Shown here piece by piece: positions 40,674-49,239 of a stretch of 64,000 nt of DNA. Within the stretch, counting starts at the first letter, position 1. Every line of letters begins with the position of its first letter. The notes under the pieces are model-generated. The model saw only the letters and a program-made list of their open reading frames with translations, had not been told where the DNA came from and searched no databases. A program made the translations under genes and the position numbers. The DNA lies in contig CAKSAK010000009.1 of NCBI GenBank assembly GCA_934435205.1, positions 1 through 64,000 on the forward strand, given 5' to 3'. The stretch comes from an uncultured Ruminococcus sp. GTDB lineage: Bacteria > Bacillota > Clostridia > Oscillospirales > Ruminococcaceae.

Positions 40674-43034
40674 ATGGAGCAGTTTACGGCTCTTAAAAGA
40701 AAAGCACTTGAAAAATATTTTTCACGAATGAACGACCAACAGCGCAAGGCTGTGTTCAAAATAAAAGGTCCTCTCCTTATACTGGCAGGAGCAGGAAGCG
40801 GCAAGACCACTGTTTTGGTAAACCGCATCGCAAACATGATATACTTCGGCAACGCATACAACACAGAGCAGACCTACGGCACGCCCTCTGAGCAGGACAT
40901 ACAGTTTCTCAAAGACTACATTGACGGCAAGACAAATGACGCTTCTACCCTTGCTGACATTGTGGCATACGATTGCATAAAGCCGTGGAGCATACTTGCT
41001 ATCACGTTCACAAACAAGGCGGCAGGCGAGCTTAAAGAACGTCTTGCAGGAATGTTGGGCGAGGCAGGTCAAGGTATTACAGCGGCGACTTTCCACTCCG
41101 CCTGTGCAAGGATACTCAGGCGTGAATGTGACAAGCTTGGCTTTTCAAGCAGTTTCACTATATACGACTCTGACGATTCTCAGAGAACTGTAAAAAGCAT
41201 ACTTCGTGAGCTTAACATATCCGAGAAGATGTTTCCGCCGAGAACGATACTCAGCGAGATATCCCACGCAAAAGACCAGCTCCAAGAGCCTGATGAATAC
41301 ATCGCCTCAGCCGCAGGAGATTATCGTAATCTGACCATAGGCAAGGTATACAAGCACTATCAGAAGAAGCTCAAAGCCGCAAACGCTATGGACTTTGACG
41401 ACATGATCTGCCACACAGTCAAGCTTTTTGAGCAGTTTCCTGACGTCCTCGACCACTATCAGAACTTGTATAAATATATAATGGTAGACGAGTATCAGGA
41501 CACCAATAAGGCTCAGTTCAGGCTTGTTTCTCTACTGTCACAGAAGTATAACAACCTGTGCGTTGTGGGTGATGACGACCAGAGTATCTACAAGTTCCGT
41601 GGTGCGACGATAGAAAATATTCTTAACTTTGAGGAGCAGTTTGACTGCAACTCCGACACTGATGTTATAAAGCTTGAACAGAATTACCGCTCGACCCAGA
41701 ACATTCTTAATTGCGCAAATCAGCTTATAAGCAACAATCAGGGCAGAAAGGGCAAAAATCTGTGGACAGCTTCGGGTGACGGTGAAAAGGTAACAGTATA
41801 CAAGGCTTCAAGCGAGCGCAGTGAAGCAAAATTCGTGGCTGACACTATTCTAGAGGACATAAACAAGGGCAGAAAATACAACGACCATGCCATTCTCTAC
41901 CGAATGAACGCACAATCAAACGCTTTGGAGCAGACGTTCATACAAAGCGGAATACCATATAAGATAATAGGCGGTCTGAAATTCTATGACAGAAAGGAAA
42001 TAAAGGATATCCTCGCTTATCTTTCTGTAATAAACAATCATTTCGACTTTCTCCGTCTGAGAAGAATAATCAACGAGCCGAAACGTGGTATCGGCGAAGC
42101 CACTGTCAATGCACTTGAACAGATAACCTCAGACCTTGGGGATTCACCTATCCACATCATGCAGGAAGCCGATATGCTTGCTCCCCTTGTGAAACGTTCA
42201 AAACAGCTTATGCCTGTGGGCGATATGCTCTCAGAGCTTACTGAGCTTTCTGACACTCTGCCACTTGCGGAGCTTTTGGACAAGCTTCTTGATATGACAG
42301 GCTACAAACGTCATCTTGAAATGCTGGGCGACGAGGGTCTTACTCGTCTTGAAAACATCAACGAACTTAAATCCACCATGTCAAGCTACGAGGAAAATGC
42401 TGACGAGCCGTCACTTTCGGGATTTTTGGAGGAGATATCCCTTTACACTGACGTTGACAATCTCGACTCTGACGCTGACTATGTTGTGCTTATGACAATG
42501 CACTCTGCAAAGGGTCTTGAGTTCCCCATAGTTTTTGTGGTGGGCATGGAGGACAATATCTTCCCGTCATCAAGAAGTCTTGATTCGGAGGCTGACACGG
42601 AAGAGGAACGCAGACTTGCCTATGTTGCGGTGACACGAGCAAAGGAAAAGCTTTATCTTACCCACGCAGAGGAGCGTATGCTCTATGGTCGCACTGACAG
42701 AAACAGGATATCACGCTTTATAAAAGAGCTTCCTGCCGATTGCATAGAAAAGCAAGCTGAGGAAACAAAGGCTTCACCTTATCTCAACGGCTATGAAAAG
42801 CCACACAGCATGAGCCTGCAACAGCAATTGGCTCAGCGAAAGGCTGATAAGAGCAATTTTTCTGTTAATACTGAAACTTTTGCACCAGGAGACAGAGTTT
42901 TGCACAAGATATTCGGTGAAGGCACTGTTTTAAGCTCAAAACCTATGGCTAACGATACTCTTGTTGAGATAGCATTTGATAATCGTGGCACAAAGAAGAT
43001 AATGGCAAATTACACGAAGATCAAAAAGATATAA
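40674..43034 (+). CDS. pcrA: ATP-dependent DNA helicase PcrA (UvrD/Rep family)
   Basis: A 786-aa superfamily 1 helicase for repair and replication fork maintenance. Motifs: I GAGSGKTTVL, Ia ITFTNKAA, II DEYQDTN, III GDDDQSIYKFRG, IV QNYRSTQNIL, V MTMHSAKGLEF, VI VAVTRAKEKL; a C-terminal Tudor-like segment (FAPGDRVLHKIFGEGTVLS) binds RNA polymerase in Bacillus. An insertion of roughly 40 residues lies between motifs I and Ia. The start is ATG 40674, 8 bases after GGAGG; an in-frame GTG lies inside the ribosome-binding site. Confidence 0.95.
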   Translation: MEQFTALKRKALEKYFSRMNDQQRKAVFKIKGPLLILAGAGSGKTTVLVNRIANMIYFGNAYNTEQTYGTPSEQDIQFLKDYIDGKTNDASTLADIVAYDCIKPWSILAITFTNKAAGELKERLAGMLGEAGQGITAATFHSACARILRRECDKLGFSSSFTIYDSDDSQRTVKSILRELNISEKMFPPRTILSEISHAKDQLQEPDEYIASAAGDYRNLTIGKVYKHYQKKLKAANAMDFDDMICHTVKLFEQFPDVLDHYQNLYKYIMVDEYQDTNKAQFRLVSLLSQKYNNLCVVGDDDQSIYKFRGATIENILNFEEQFDCNSDTDVIKLEQNYRSTQNILNCANQLISNNQGRKGKNLWTASGDGEKVTVYKASSERSEAKFVADTILEDINKGRKYNDHAILYRMNAQSNALEQTFIQSGIPYKIIGGLKFYDRKEIKDILAYLSVINNHFDFLRLRRIINEPKRGIGEATVNALEQITSDLGDSPIHIMQEADMLAPLVKRSKQLMPVGDMLSELTELSDTLPLAELLDKLLDMTGYKRHLEMLGDEGLTRLENINELKSTMSSYEENADEPSLSGFLEEISLYTDVDNLDSDADYVVLMTMHSAKGLEFPIVFVVGMEDNIFPSSRSLDSEADTEEERRLAYVAVTRAKEKLYLTHAEERMLYGRTDRNRISRFIKELPADCIEKQAEETKASPYLNGYEKPHSMSLQQQLAQRKADKSNFSVNTETFAPGDRVLHKIFGEGTVLSSKPMANDTLVEIAFDNRGTKKIMANYTKIKKI

Positions 43035-43039
43035 GATAG

Positions 43040-43081
43040 AAAGATCCGCAGGGCGAAACAAAACGCTCTGCGGATCTTTTG
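43040..43081 (+). terminator. Terminator of pcrA
   Basis: AAAGATCCGCAGGGCG (43040-43055) and CGCTCTGCGGATCTTT (43064-43079) form a 16-bp stem with one G-U pair and an 8-base loop, ending in TTTT. It lies 5 bases after the pcrA stop. Confidence 0.88.
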
Positions 43082-43087
43082 CAATAT

Positions 43088-43116
43088 AAAAGCCGTACAC
43101 CCAAAAAATGTACGGC
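43088..43116 (-). terminator. Terminator of the small Cys-protein gene
   Basis: On the minus strand GCCGTACA (rc of 43109-43116) and TGTACGGC (rc of 43092-43099) form a perfect 8-bp stem with a 9-base loop, followed by TTTT. It is 12 bases after the stop at 43129. Confidence 0.75.
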
Positions 43117-43128
43117 ATATTTTATGTA

Positions 43129-43341
43129 TCAGATAACATCGTCTTCCTGATTTGGAATATTAAGCTGTTTCTTTGGAACACGCTTGATAGGATCATAGAC
43201 CCACTTCTTACAGCTATAATCAGCGTCTACCAGACCCTGCTTTTCACAAAGGACCTTGTTTCCTTCTCTTGATCTGTTGCCGAAAAGGCAGTAAGAACAT
43301 GACGGTGAAATTCTGTTACCAAAATAGCTCTTCTTTGCCAT
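43129..43341 (-). CDS. Small four-cysteine protein, unknown
   Basis: A 70-aa protein with four cysteines: CSYC near residue 15-18, then VLCEKQGLVDADYSCKKW. The spacing C-x2-C-x13-C-x11-C suggests a single zinc or other metal site. The N-terminus (MAKKSYFGNRISPSC) and the tail are basic, then acidic. AAAGGAG precedes the ATG, and it has its own terminator, so it is a genuine gene. I do not recognise the family; DNA, RNA or protein binding are all possible. Confidence 0.75.
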   Translation of the reverse strand: MAKKSYFGNRISPSCSYCLFGNRSREGNKVLCEKQGLVDADYSCKKWVYDPIKRVPKKQLNIPNQEDDVI

Positions 43342-43397
43342 GATTTATACAACTCCTTTAAGATAAGTTAATCTTTTTTCATTTGTTATTAATTATA

Positions 43398-44480
43398 TCA
43401 TACTGTTTTAGAAAATGCTAGTCTTTTCTTCAAAGTTAGTAATAAAATCATCATAATCAAGCAAAACGAGGGAACAAAATTGTTCATTTTGACGAATTTA
43501 ACATTATTTGTAACAGAAGTCAAAACCGTGTCGGGGATAAAGAAAGGATAGATAAAACGGCATATAACGGCTGACAGAAAGGCTGAGGTCAGGCGTGAGA
43601 TAAAAAAAGGCACAAGAGAGAAATCCACGCCCAAGGCGGCTATCTGTATCATCACACACAGACCTCCGAAGGAGCATACGGCGGCTATAAACGGCAGAAG
43701 ATAGAATGGACTTCCCGAAAGCTCAGTGAGAGAAGTTATTTCAAGACAGCTTTTAACAAGCACAAGTCCGTTTTCTGATAGTGAAAACGTATTTTTCAGA
43801 AAGCTGAACACTCCGCAGTATTCAAGTGAGGACATAAACGCTCCGAAAAAAACTATCATAACGCAGATAACAAAAAGTGACTTTCCTGCTGAGATAACGC
43901 TGTCGGTGAACATTCTGCCGTCAAGTCTGAAAGTCGGCTTTGATGTTTTCTTGCCCTCGTTTATGGCTCTGCCGAGAACAAGTGCAGTGAGAAAATTTGC
44001 CGCTAGTATGGATACGAACACCGCAATGCCTGCTCCTGTACAGCCGAACACCGCAAGACCTACTGTACCCGAATAAAAAGCAGGTCCTCCACAGCAGCAA
44101 AAGCAGGACATTATCTTTGCAGTACGTTTGGATATTATCTTTCTCTGACACAGGTCTGAGAGTAGCTTTACTCCCACAGGATAGCCTGCGGTGTTTCCAA
44201 GTAGGAAAACAAAGAACAGCTCAGGGGGTATGCCCATTATAAATCTCGATATAGGATAAAAAGGCATTGAAACGCAGTAGTAAAGCCCGCTTGAAACAAG
44301 TATCTGCGACAGCGCCATAAAAACGAACAGCGACGGGATTATGATATTCATACAGCGGTCAACGGCTTCGGAGATACCAAGCTTTACGCTCTCGCCCCCT
44401 GATATGGTGATAATGCAGAACCATATGACCACCCCCGCAAGTATGTATACGCAAAGCTCCTTTGCAAGTCTTTTCAACAT
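43398..44480 (-). CDS. ylbJ: Sporulation integral membrane protein YlbJ
   Basis: A 360-aa protein with about eight membrane helices and the YlbJ/nucleoside-recognition (gate) layout: ISEAVDRCMNIIIPSLFVFM, GNTAGYPVGVKLLSDLC, CFCCCGGPAFYSGTVGL. In Bacillus YlbJ is made in the mother cell under sigma-E and contributes to spore resistance. The start is ATG 44478-44480, 8 bases after GGGAGG. The frame stays open 170 codons further upstream, but that part runs antisense to yqfC and is not coding. A sigma-E-like promoter lies just upstream. The neighbours yqfC and yqfD diverge from it. Confidence 0.9.
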   Translation of the reverse strand: MLKRLAKELCVYILAGVVIWFCIITISGGESVKLGISEAVDRCMNIIIPSLFVFMALSQILVSSGLYYCVSMPFYPISRFIMGIPPELFFVFLLGNTAGYPVGVKLLSDLCQRKIISKRTAKIMSCFCCCGGPAFYSGTVGLAVFGCTGAGIAVFVSILAANFLTALVLGRAINEGKKTSKPTFRLDGRMFTDSVISAGKSLFVICVMIVFFGAFMSSLEYCGVFSFLKNTFSLSENGLVLVKSCLEITSLTELSGSPFYLLPFIAAVCSFGGLCVMIQIAALGVDFSLVPFFISRLTSAFLSAVICRFIYPFFIPDTVLTSVTNNVKFVKMNNFVPSFCLIMMILLLTLKKRLAFSKTV

Positions 44481-44508
44481 TTTTATTACCTCCCTACTTT
44501 TTCTTTTT

Positions 44509-44538
44509 AAGTATATGTCAGTCTGTCTAATAATATAA
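44509..44538 (-). promoter_or_regulatory. Possible sigma-E promoter of ylbJ
   Basis: On the minus strand TTATATT (44532-44538), a 14-base spacer and CATATACTT (44509-44517). This resembles the Bacillus sigma-E pattern (ATATT, 14-15 bases, CATACAnT). The start site would lie about 20 bases before the ATG. The match is approximate. Confidence 0.4.
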
Positions 44539-44571
44539 TTAAGCATAAGACAATGAACGGAGGACGCAAAA

Positions 44572-44853
44572 ATGAGGAAGATACCATTTTTAAGCTTTTT
44601 CGGCATGACAAAAGAATTGACCGCACTAAGCTCATACATAAGCATAACTGATGACAGAGCCGCCGTTATCGAAAACTGCAAGCAGATAGTGGAGTGCAGT
44701 GAGATAATGGCAAAGGTGCTGACAGGCTCTTTTGAGATAGAGATATGGGGCAGCGGTCTTACAATGTCAAATTTCTGTTCCGACAGTGTGGAGATACGAG
44801 GAAAAATAGAGTCGGTCAAGCTTGTGTCAAGAAGTATCAGGGAGAGAGGATAA
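44572..44853 (+). CDS. yqfC: Sporulation protein YqfC
   Basis: A 93-aa protein of the YqfC family (YabP/YqfC fold), with the repeated short beta pattern ITDDRAAVIENCKQIVECSE and FEIEIWGSGLTMSNFCSDSVEIRG. Bacillus yqfC and yqfD are sigma-E dependent genes needed for efficient sporulation. GGAGGA precedes the ATG. Its stop overlaps the yqfD start (TAATG). Confidence 0.92.
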   Translation: MRKIPFLSFFGMTKELTALSSYISITDDRAAVIENCKQIVECSEIMAKVLTGSFEIEIWGSGLTMSNFCSDSVEIRGKIESVKLVSRSIRERG

Positions 44854-46040
44854 TGATTTTCGGTTATACAGACTATGTTATCACAGGGGATAGTTTTACA
44901 AAGTTTTACCGCAGGATAATGTCGGATAAGCTTCCCGTAAGCAAAATGTGCGAAAAGAACGGAAAGCTCACTTTGCGTATGCCTGCGGAACACTGCAAGG
45001 CACTTGAAAGACTATTCGATGAACTTGGGCTTGAATACACCGCCGCAAAACGTCGCGGAAGCTTTGTTCTCGCAAAACGTTTTTTCGGCAGAGGAGGACT
45101 TGTCATAGGCACAGCGGCTGTCATGCTTTCGTGCTTTTATCTTTCAAACGTGGTGGTAAGGTTTGACATACTCAGTGATGATGAAAATATCAGAAAAGGC
45201 GTAATGGCGGTGCTTAAAGAGGAGGGCGTTGAAACAGGCACTTATATCCCAAGCATTGACCTTATAGTCACAGAGCGTGCGTTAAAGCAAAAAGTTGAGG
45301 GCATATCATGGGCAGGCATAACACGCAAGGGTGACACGCTGATAATAGACGTAATAGAAACTGAGGGTGACACAAAGCGTGAGTCAAACCGATATCCCTC
45401 AAATCTTGTCGCCTGCGAAAACGGGGTTATCGAAAAAGTCGAGGTTTATGACGGACAGCTAAAAATACCCGTGGGAAGCGGTGTGACAAAAGGCGATATC
45501 GTTGTAGGCGGTGAGATCATCACATCAAAATCAAGCTGGATAGACGGCAAAGAAAACATCGAAACAAAGACAAGCTATGCACGCTCAAAGGGCAAGATAC
45601 TAGGCACTTTTGAGCGCACTGTCACATTCACTCAGCCCTTTGAGGATAAGGCAGAAAAGACGACAGGCAAGCGAGATACAAAGCGTTTTTTCACTGTGTT
45701 TGACGCTGATATACCGCTGTTTATCTCAAAGCCTGAGGGTTACTGGAAAAATGAGCAGAGATATTCTCCGCTGTCGCTTTTCGGGCTTGAAATGCCTTTC
45801 GGGATAACCACCTGCGAGCTTGAAGAATATAAATTCTCACAAAACACCCTGACAGAACAGCAGGCGCTTGACGCCGTTCATGAAAAGGCGTTTTTGTATG
45901 AGGAAAATTTTCTCTCAGACTATGAGATAAAAGACCGACAAGTTGAGGATAATGTGACAGAAAACGGAGTAACCGCTACTGTAACATACACCCTATATGG
46001 CGAGCTTTGCAGAGAGGTGGAATTTTTTATTAAGAAATGA
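44853..46040 (+). CDS. yqfD: Sporulation protein YqfD
   Basis: A 395-aa membrane protein of the YqfD family (stage IV sporulation). A cytosolic N-terminal ~75 residues precede one transmembrane helix (GGLVIGTAAVMLSCFYLSNVV), followed by an extracytoplasmic region with the family hallmarks GVETGTYIPSIDL, ISWAGITRKGDTLIIDVIE and KGDIVVGGEI. The ATG at 44853 shares a base with the yqfC stop. The frame is open 36 codons upstream, but that region belongs to yqfC in another frame. Confidence 0.93.
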   Translation: MIFGYTDYVITGDSFTKFYRRIMSDKLPVSKMCEKNGKLTLRMPAEHCKALERLFDELGLEYTAAKRRGSFVLAKRFFGRGGLVIGTAAVMLSCFYLSNVVVRFDILSDDENIRKGVMAVLKEEGVETGTYIPSIDLIVTERALKQKVEGISWAGITRKGDTLIIDVIETEGDTKRESNRYPSNLVACENGVIEKVEVYDGQLKIPVGSGVTKGDIVVGGEIITSKSSWIDGKENIETKTSYARSKGKILGTFERTVTFTQPFEDKAEKTTGKRDTKRFFTVFDADIPLFISKPEGYWKNEQRYSPLSLFGLEMPFGITTCELEEYKFSQNTLTEQQALDAVHEKAFLYEENFLSDYEIKDRQVEDNVTENGVTATVTYTLYGELCREVEFFIKK

Positions 46041-46091
46041 TCAAAAAGTGTGAAAAGGTGCATAAAAATGTGTTAAATCTTACTGAGATTG

Positions 46092-46120
46092 TTGCAATCA
46101 GAGGAAAAATGTGATATAAT
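46092..46120 (+). promoter_or_regulatory. Promoter of the phoH-recO gene group
   Basis: TTGCAA (46092-46097), 17-base spacer, TATAAT (46115-46120), 49 bases before the phoH ATG. It separates vegetative expression of phoH-recO from the upstream sporulation pair yqfC-yqfD. Confidence 0.75.
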
Positions 46121-46169
46121 AGTTTTGTATAATAGGTATACCAGAACAAAAAAAGAGGAAGTTGTGCTA

Positions 46170-47129
46170 ATGGCGGAAAAACTTATCAGCGTGGACAGAA
46201 TGGAAACTGTACTCAGCCTTTTCGGCAATTATGACGAGAACGTTAATCTTATCCAAAAAGAGTATAACGTTGTCATTCTCGGCAGAGGTGACGATATCAA
46301 GATAACAGGCGACGAGGAGAACGTATTTAACGCCTCGGAAGCTATAAACAGCCTTATTGCTCTTATCAACAAGGGCGAGGCTATCACTGAGCAGACTATT
46401 AGATATGTTTTCACACTTGTGCGTGAGGGCAAGCAGTATGAGATAAAGCATATGTCAGACGACGGCGTGTGCGTAACGGTGAGCGGAAAGCTCGTCAAGC
46501 CGAAAACTCTCGGTCAGAAAAGATATGTTGAAGCAATAAGGAAAAAGACTATCGTCATGGGCGTTGGACCTGCGGGAACGGGCAAGACTTATCTTGCGGT
46601 GGCAATGGCGGTAAAGGCTTTCAAGGCGCATGAGGTGGAGAAGATTATCCTCACACGTCCTGCGGTGGAGGCGGGCGAAAAGCTTGGCTTTCTTCCCGGA
46701 GACCTGCAATGCAAGGTAGACCCATATCTCAGACCGCTTTATGACGCACTTTTTGAAATGCTGGGGCCTGACACTTTCGCCAAACAGCAGGAGCGTGGCT
46801 GTATCGAAGTCGCTCCGCTGGCATATATGAGAGGACGTACTCTTGACGATTCTTTCATTATCCTTGATGAAGCGCAGAACACCACTCACGAGCAGATGAA
46901 GATGTTCCTTACACGTCTTGGATTCAACTCAAAGATAGTCATAACAGGCGATATAACGCAGATAGACCTGCCTGACCAAAGAAAATCGGGACTTATTCAG
47001 GCAATGAACGTACTCAAAGGCATTGACGATATATCAATAAACAGATTTACCGACAAGGACGTTGTCCGTCACAAGCTTGTGCAGGACATAATCCTTGCTT
47101 ATGAAAAATATAACAAAAAAGGAATGTGA
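46170..47129 (+). CDS. phoH: PhoH-like ATPase
   Basis: A 319-aa protein with an N-terminal KH-like region and a C-terminal PhoH P-loop domain: GPAGTGKTYLAVAMAV, LTRPAVEAGEKLGFLPGD, FIILDEAQNTT and ITGDITQIDLP. It is thought to act with YbeY and Era in RNA processing or ribosome maturation, and the three genes are clustered here as usual. The start is ATG 46170 (MAEKLIS) with GAGGA upstream; the frame is open 27 codons earlier, within the promoter region. Confidence 0.94.
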   Translation: MAEKLISVDRMETVLSLFGNYDENVNLIQKEYNVVILGRGDDIKITGDEENVFNASEAINSLIALINKGEAITEQTIRYVFTLVREGKQYEIKHMSDDGVCVTVSGKLVKPKTLGQKRYVEAIRKKTIVMGVGPAGTGKTYLAVAMAVKAFKAHEVEKIILTRPAVEAGEKLGFLPGDLQCKVDPYLRPLYDALFEMLGPDTFAKQQERGCIEVAPLAYMRGRTLDDSFIILDEAQNTTHEQMKMFLTRLGFNSKIVITGDITQIDLPDQRKSGLIQAMNVLKGIDDISINRFTDKDVVRHKLVQDIILAYEKYNKKGM

Positions 47130-47136
47130 AAAAGTA

Positions 47137-47646
47137 ATGGGCAAGGTAAAAGTAATGATAACCAACAACCAAACAGAGGTAAAGATACCTGTTGGCATAA
47201 GGCTTCTTGTAAGACGCTGTTGCCATGCTGTGTTGGAATATGAGGGTCACAATGATGATTTTGAAGTTTCTGTATCTTTTGTGAATGACGAGCAGATACA
47301 TGAGCTTAACAAGGAGCATAGAAACATAGACCGCTCAACAGACGTGCTGAGCTTTCCTCTTGGCGAGGACGGTGATTTTGACATGAACCACGAAACAGGT
47401 GCTTTCCTGCTGGGAGATATAGTCATAAGCCTTGAAACGGCTTACCGTCAGGCTGAGATATACGGTCACTCTCTTGAAAGAGAGATAGGCTTTTTGACAG
47501 TACATTCAATGCTTCATCTCCTTGGCTATGACCATGAAGAAAGCAATCTTCAGGAGAGGATAATGCGTGAAAAGGAAGAAGCTATTCTCGGAAATCTGGG
47601 CATCTCCCGTGACGCCACGTTCTTAGGCGAGCATGAACACAGGTAA
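47137..47646 (+). CDS. ybeY: Endoribonuclease / rRNA maturation factor YbeY
   Basis: A 169-aa zinc-dependent endoribonuclease used in 16S rRNA 3'-end maturation and 70S quality control. The zinc site is HSMLHLLGYDHE (H-x3-H-x5-H), with the preceding RSTDVLSFPL and GDIVIS motifs. ATG 47137 (MGKVKVMITNN) matches the family's length; a weak GGAATG lies upstream, and further in-frame starts at 47095-47103 lie inside phoH. Ends inside the start of dgkA (14-base overlap). Confidence 0.92.
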   Translation: MGKVKVMITNNQTEVKIPVGIRLLVRRCCHAVLEYEGHNDDFEVSVSFVNDEQIHELNKEHRNIDRSTDVLSFPLGEDGDFDMNHETGAFLLGDIVISLETAYRQAEIYGHSLEREIGFLTVHSMLHLLGYDHEESNLQERIMREKEEAILGNLGISRDATFLGEHEHR

Positions 47647-48121
47647 AACAGGGATAGGACGTTTCTTCAAGGGCTTTGTTTATGCCTTTGAGGGCATTGT
47701 GAGCTGTATAAAAACAGAGCGCAATATGCGTTTTCACATTGGCGCAGCGGTGCTTGTAATATTGCTTATGCGATTTTACGGGCTTAGTGCCGCCGAAACT
47801 GCCGCAGTTTATATCTGCATAGGGCTCGTTATTTCACTGGAGCTTGTGAACACGGCTGTTGAAGCCGCTGTGGATATGGCGTGTAAAGATAAAAATCCCC
47901 TTGCTAAAAAGGCGAAAGACTGTGCGGCAGGGGCTGTTCTTATTGCGGCGATAGCTTCTGTAATTGTGGGAATAAGGATATTCTGGGACTATTATGCTTT
48001 TATGGCGATAGCCTCTTATTTTGCAAGAAACATATGGCTAGGGATAGCTTTAGCCGCAGGTGTGATACTGTGGCTCGTGTGGGTGTTCAAAACGCCTGCT
48101 GACAAAGATAAGAAAAGATAA
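47633..48121 (+). CDS. dgkA: Diacylglycerol/undecaprenol kinase family protein
   Basis: A 162-aa integral membrane kinase with an amphipathic N-terminus and four apparent hydrophobic helices. The family signature ELVNTAVEAAVDMA and AKDCAAGAVLI is present. In Gram-positive bacteria this family mainly phosphorylates undecaprenol for cell-wall lipid recycling. The C-terminal ~35 residues (NIWLGIALAAGVILWLVWVF) form one helix more than the usual three. Located between ybeY and era as in Bacillus; cdd is absent. Confidence 0.92.
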   Translation: MNTGKTGIGRFFKGFVYAFEGIVSCIKTERNMRFHIGAAVLVILLMRFYGLSAAETAAVYICIGLVISLELVNTAVEAAVDMACKDKNPLAKKAKDCAAGAVLIAAIASVIVGIRIFWDYYAFMAIASYFARNIWLGIALAAGVILWLVWVFKTPADKDKKR

Positions 48122-48132
48122 GGAAAATATAT

Positions 48133-49047
48133 ATGAACAAGAAAAATGCAAATTCAAAAAATGCGTTCGTCACCATTGTTGGACGTGCAAACGCAGGCAA
48201 ATCTTCACTGCTCAACGCTCTTGTGGGCGAAAAAATAGCCGCAGTGAGCGACAAGCCGCAGACAACAAGAACAAAGATAACTGGTGTTCTCACAAAGGGA
48301 GAAACGCAGTTCGTTTTTATGGATACCCCTGGTATGCACAAGGCTAAAAACAAGCTTTCCGAGCATATGCTCAACGCTGTGAACGAGTCTGTTGCAGGGG
48401 TTGACCTTATTATCCTTATGGCTGACTGCACAAAGAAGATATCCGAAAACGAGCGTGAGCTTGTAAAGGGCTTCAAGACAGGCAAGACTAAGGTGATACT
48501 TGTGCTGAACAAGATAGATCTTCTTGAAAACAAAGAGGATCTTATCGCAGTGATAGCAGAGTATTCAAAGCTTTTTGATTTTATAGATATCGTACCAGTG
48601 AGCGTTCTTGAAAAGGACGGTCTTGATATTATTATGGAGGATCTTGAAAAGAATGCTGTGGAGGGTCCGCACTACTTCCCCGACGATAAATTCACAGACC
48701 AGCCTGAAAAGGTCATAATGGCTGAGATAATCAGAGAAAAGGCACTCAATAACCTTAATGACGAAGTTCCGCATGGCATAGCTGTGACTATCGAACAGCT
48801 TAACGAGCGTGAGAACAGAAATGGCGAAGCTATACTTGACGTTACCGCTACTATTTACTGCGAAAGAGAGTCACATAAGGGTATCCTTATTGGAAAAGGA
48901 GGCTCTATGCTTAGAAAGATAGGTCAGGAAGCAAGAGCTGACCTTGAAGATTTCTTCCAGATAAAAGTAAATCTCCAGTGCTGGGTAAAGGTAAAAGAGG
49001 GCTGGAGAAACCGTGAGGGCATGATAAAGAATTTCGGTTTGGAATAA
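48133..49047 (+). CDS. era: GTPase Era
   Basis: A 304-aa GTPase that binds the 3' end of 16S rRNA and supports 30S maturation. G1 GRANAGKSSLLNAL, G2 region QTTRTKITG, G3 DTPGMHKAKNKL, G4 LNKIDLL, then a KH domain with IGKGGSMLRKIGQEAR. Length is standard. It follows dgkA by 11 bases. Confidence 0.97.
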   Translation: MNKKNANSKNAFVTIVGRANAGKSSLLNALVGEKIAAVSDKPQTTRTKITGVLTKGETQFVFMDTPGMHKAKNKLSEHMLNAVNESVAGVDLIILMADCTKKISENERELVKGFKTGKTKVILVLNKIDLLENKEDLIAVIAEYSKLFDFIDIVPVSVLEKDGLDIIMEDLEKNAVEGPHYFPDDKFTDQPEKVIMAEIIREKALNNLNDEVPHGIAVTIEQLNERENRNGEAILDVTATIYCERESHKGILIGKGGSMLRKIGQEARADLEDFFQIKVNLQCWVKVKEGWRNREGMIKNFGLE

Positions 49048-49116
49048 AGGCAACATATTTTTCCGCTTATAATGACCGCCAAAAAAGCTGATAATATCAG
49101 TAAGGCGGTGAACATC

Positions 49117-49239
49117 ATGACTTTATGGGACAAGTTCTTTGAAAGCGGCAGGATAGAGGATTATCTCACATATGCCGCACACAGAAAAGAGGATACTGAC
49201 AATGCTGACCTTTATGGGACTTATACTGAGGGAAAATGA
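49117..49239 (+). CDS. yqzL: YqzL-like small protein (40 aa)
   Basis: A 40-codon gene between era and recO: MTLWDKFFESGRIEDYLTYA followed by a charged tail ending GTYTEGK. The pattern W-x-x-F-x2-[ST]-G-x-[IV]-x2-Y matches the YqzL protein encoded at the same place in Bacillus (era-yqzL-recO). AAGGCGGTG precedes the ATG. It overlaps the start of recO by 38 bases in another frame, suggesting coupling. Function unknown. Confidence 0.75.
   Translation: MTLWDKFFESGRIEDYLTYAAHRKEDTDNADLYGTYTEGK

Noticed and set aside
43398..44993. A 531-codon membrane protein frame
   Set aside because: The first 171 codons run antisense to yqfC, do not resemble YlbJ and lie upstream of a strong ribosome-binding site at the inner ATG; the gene starts at 44480.
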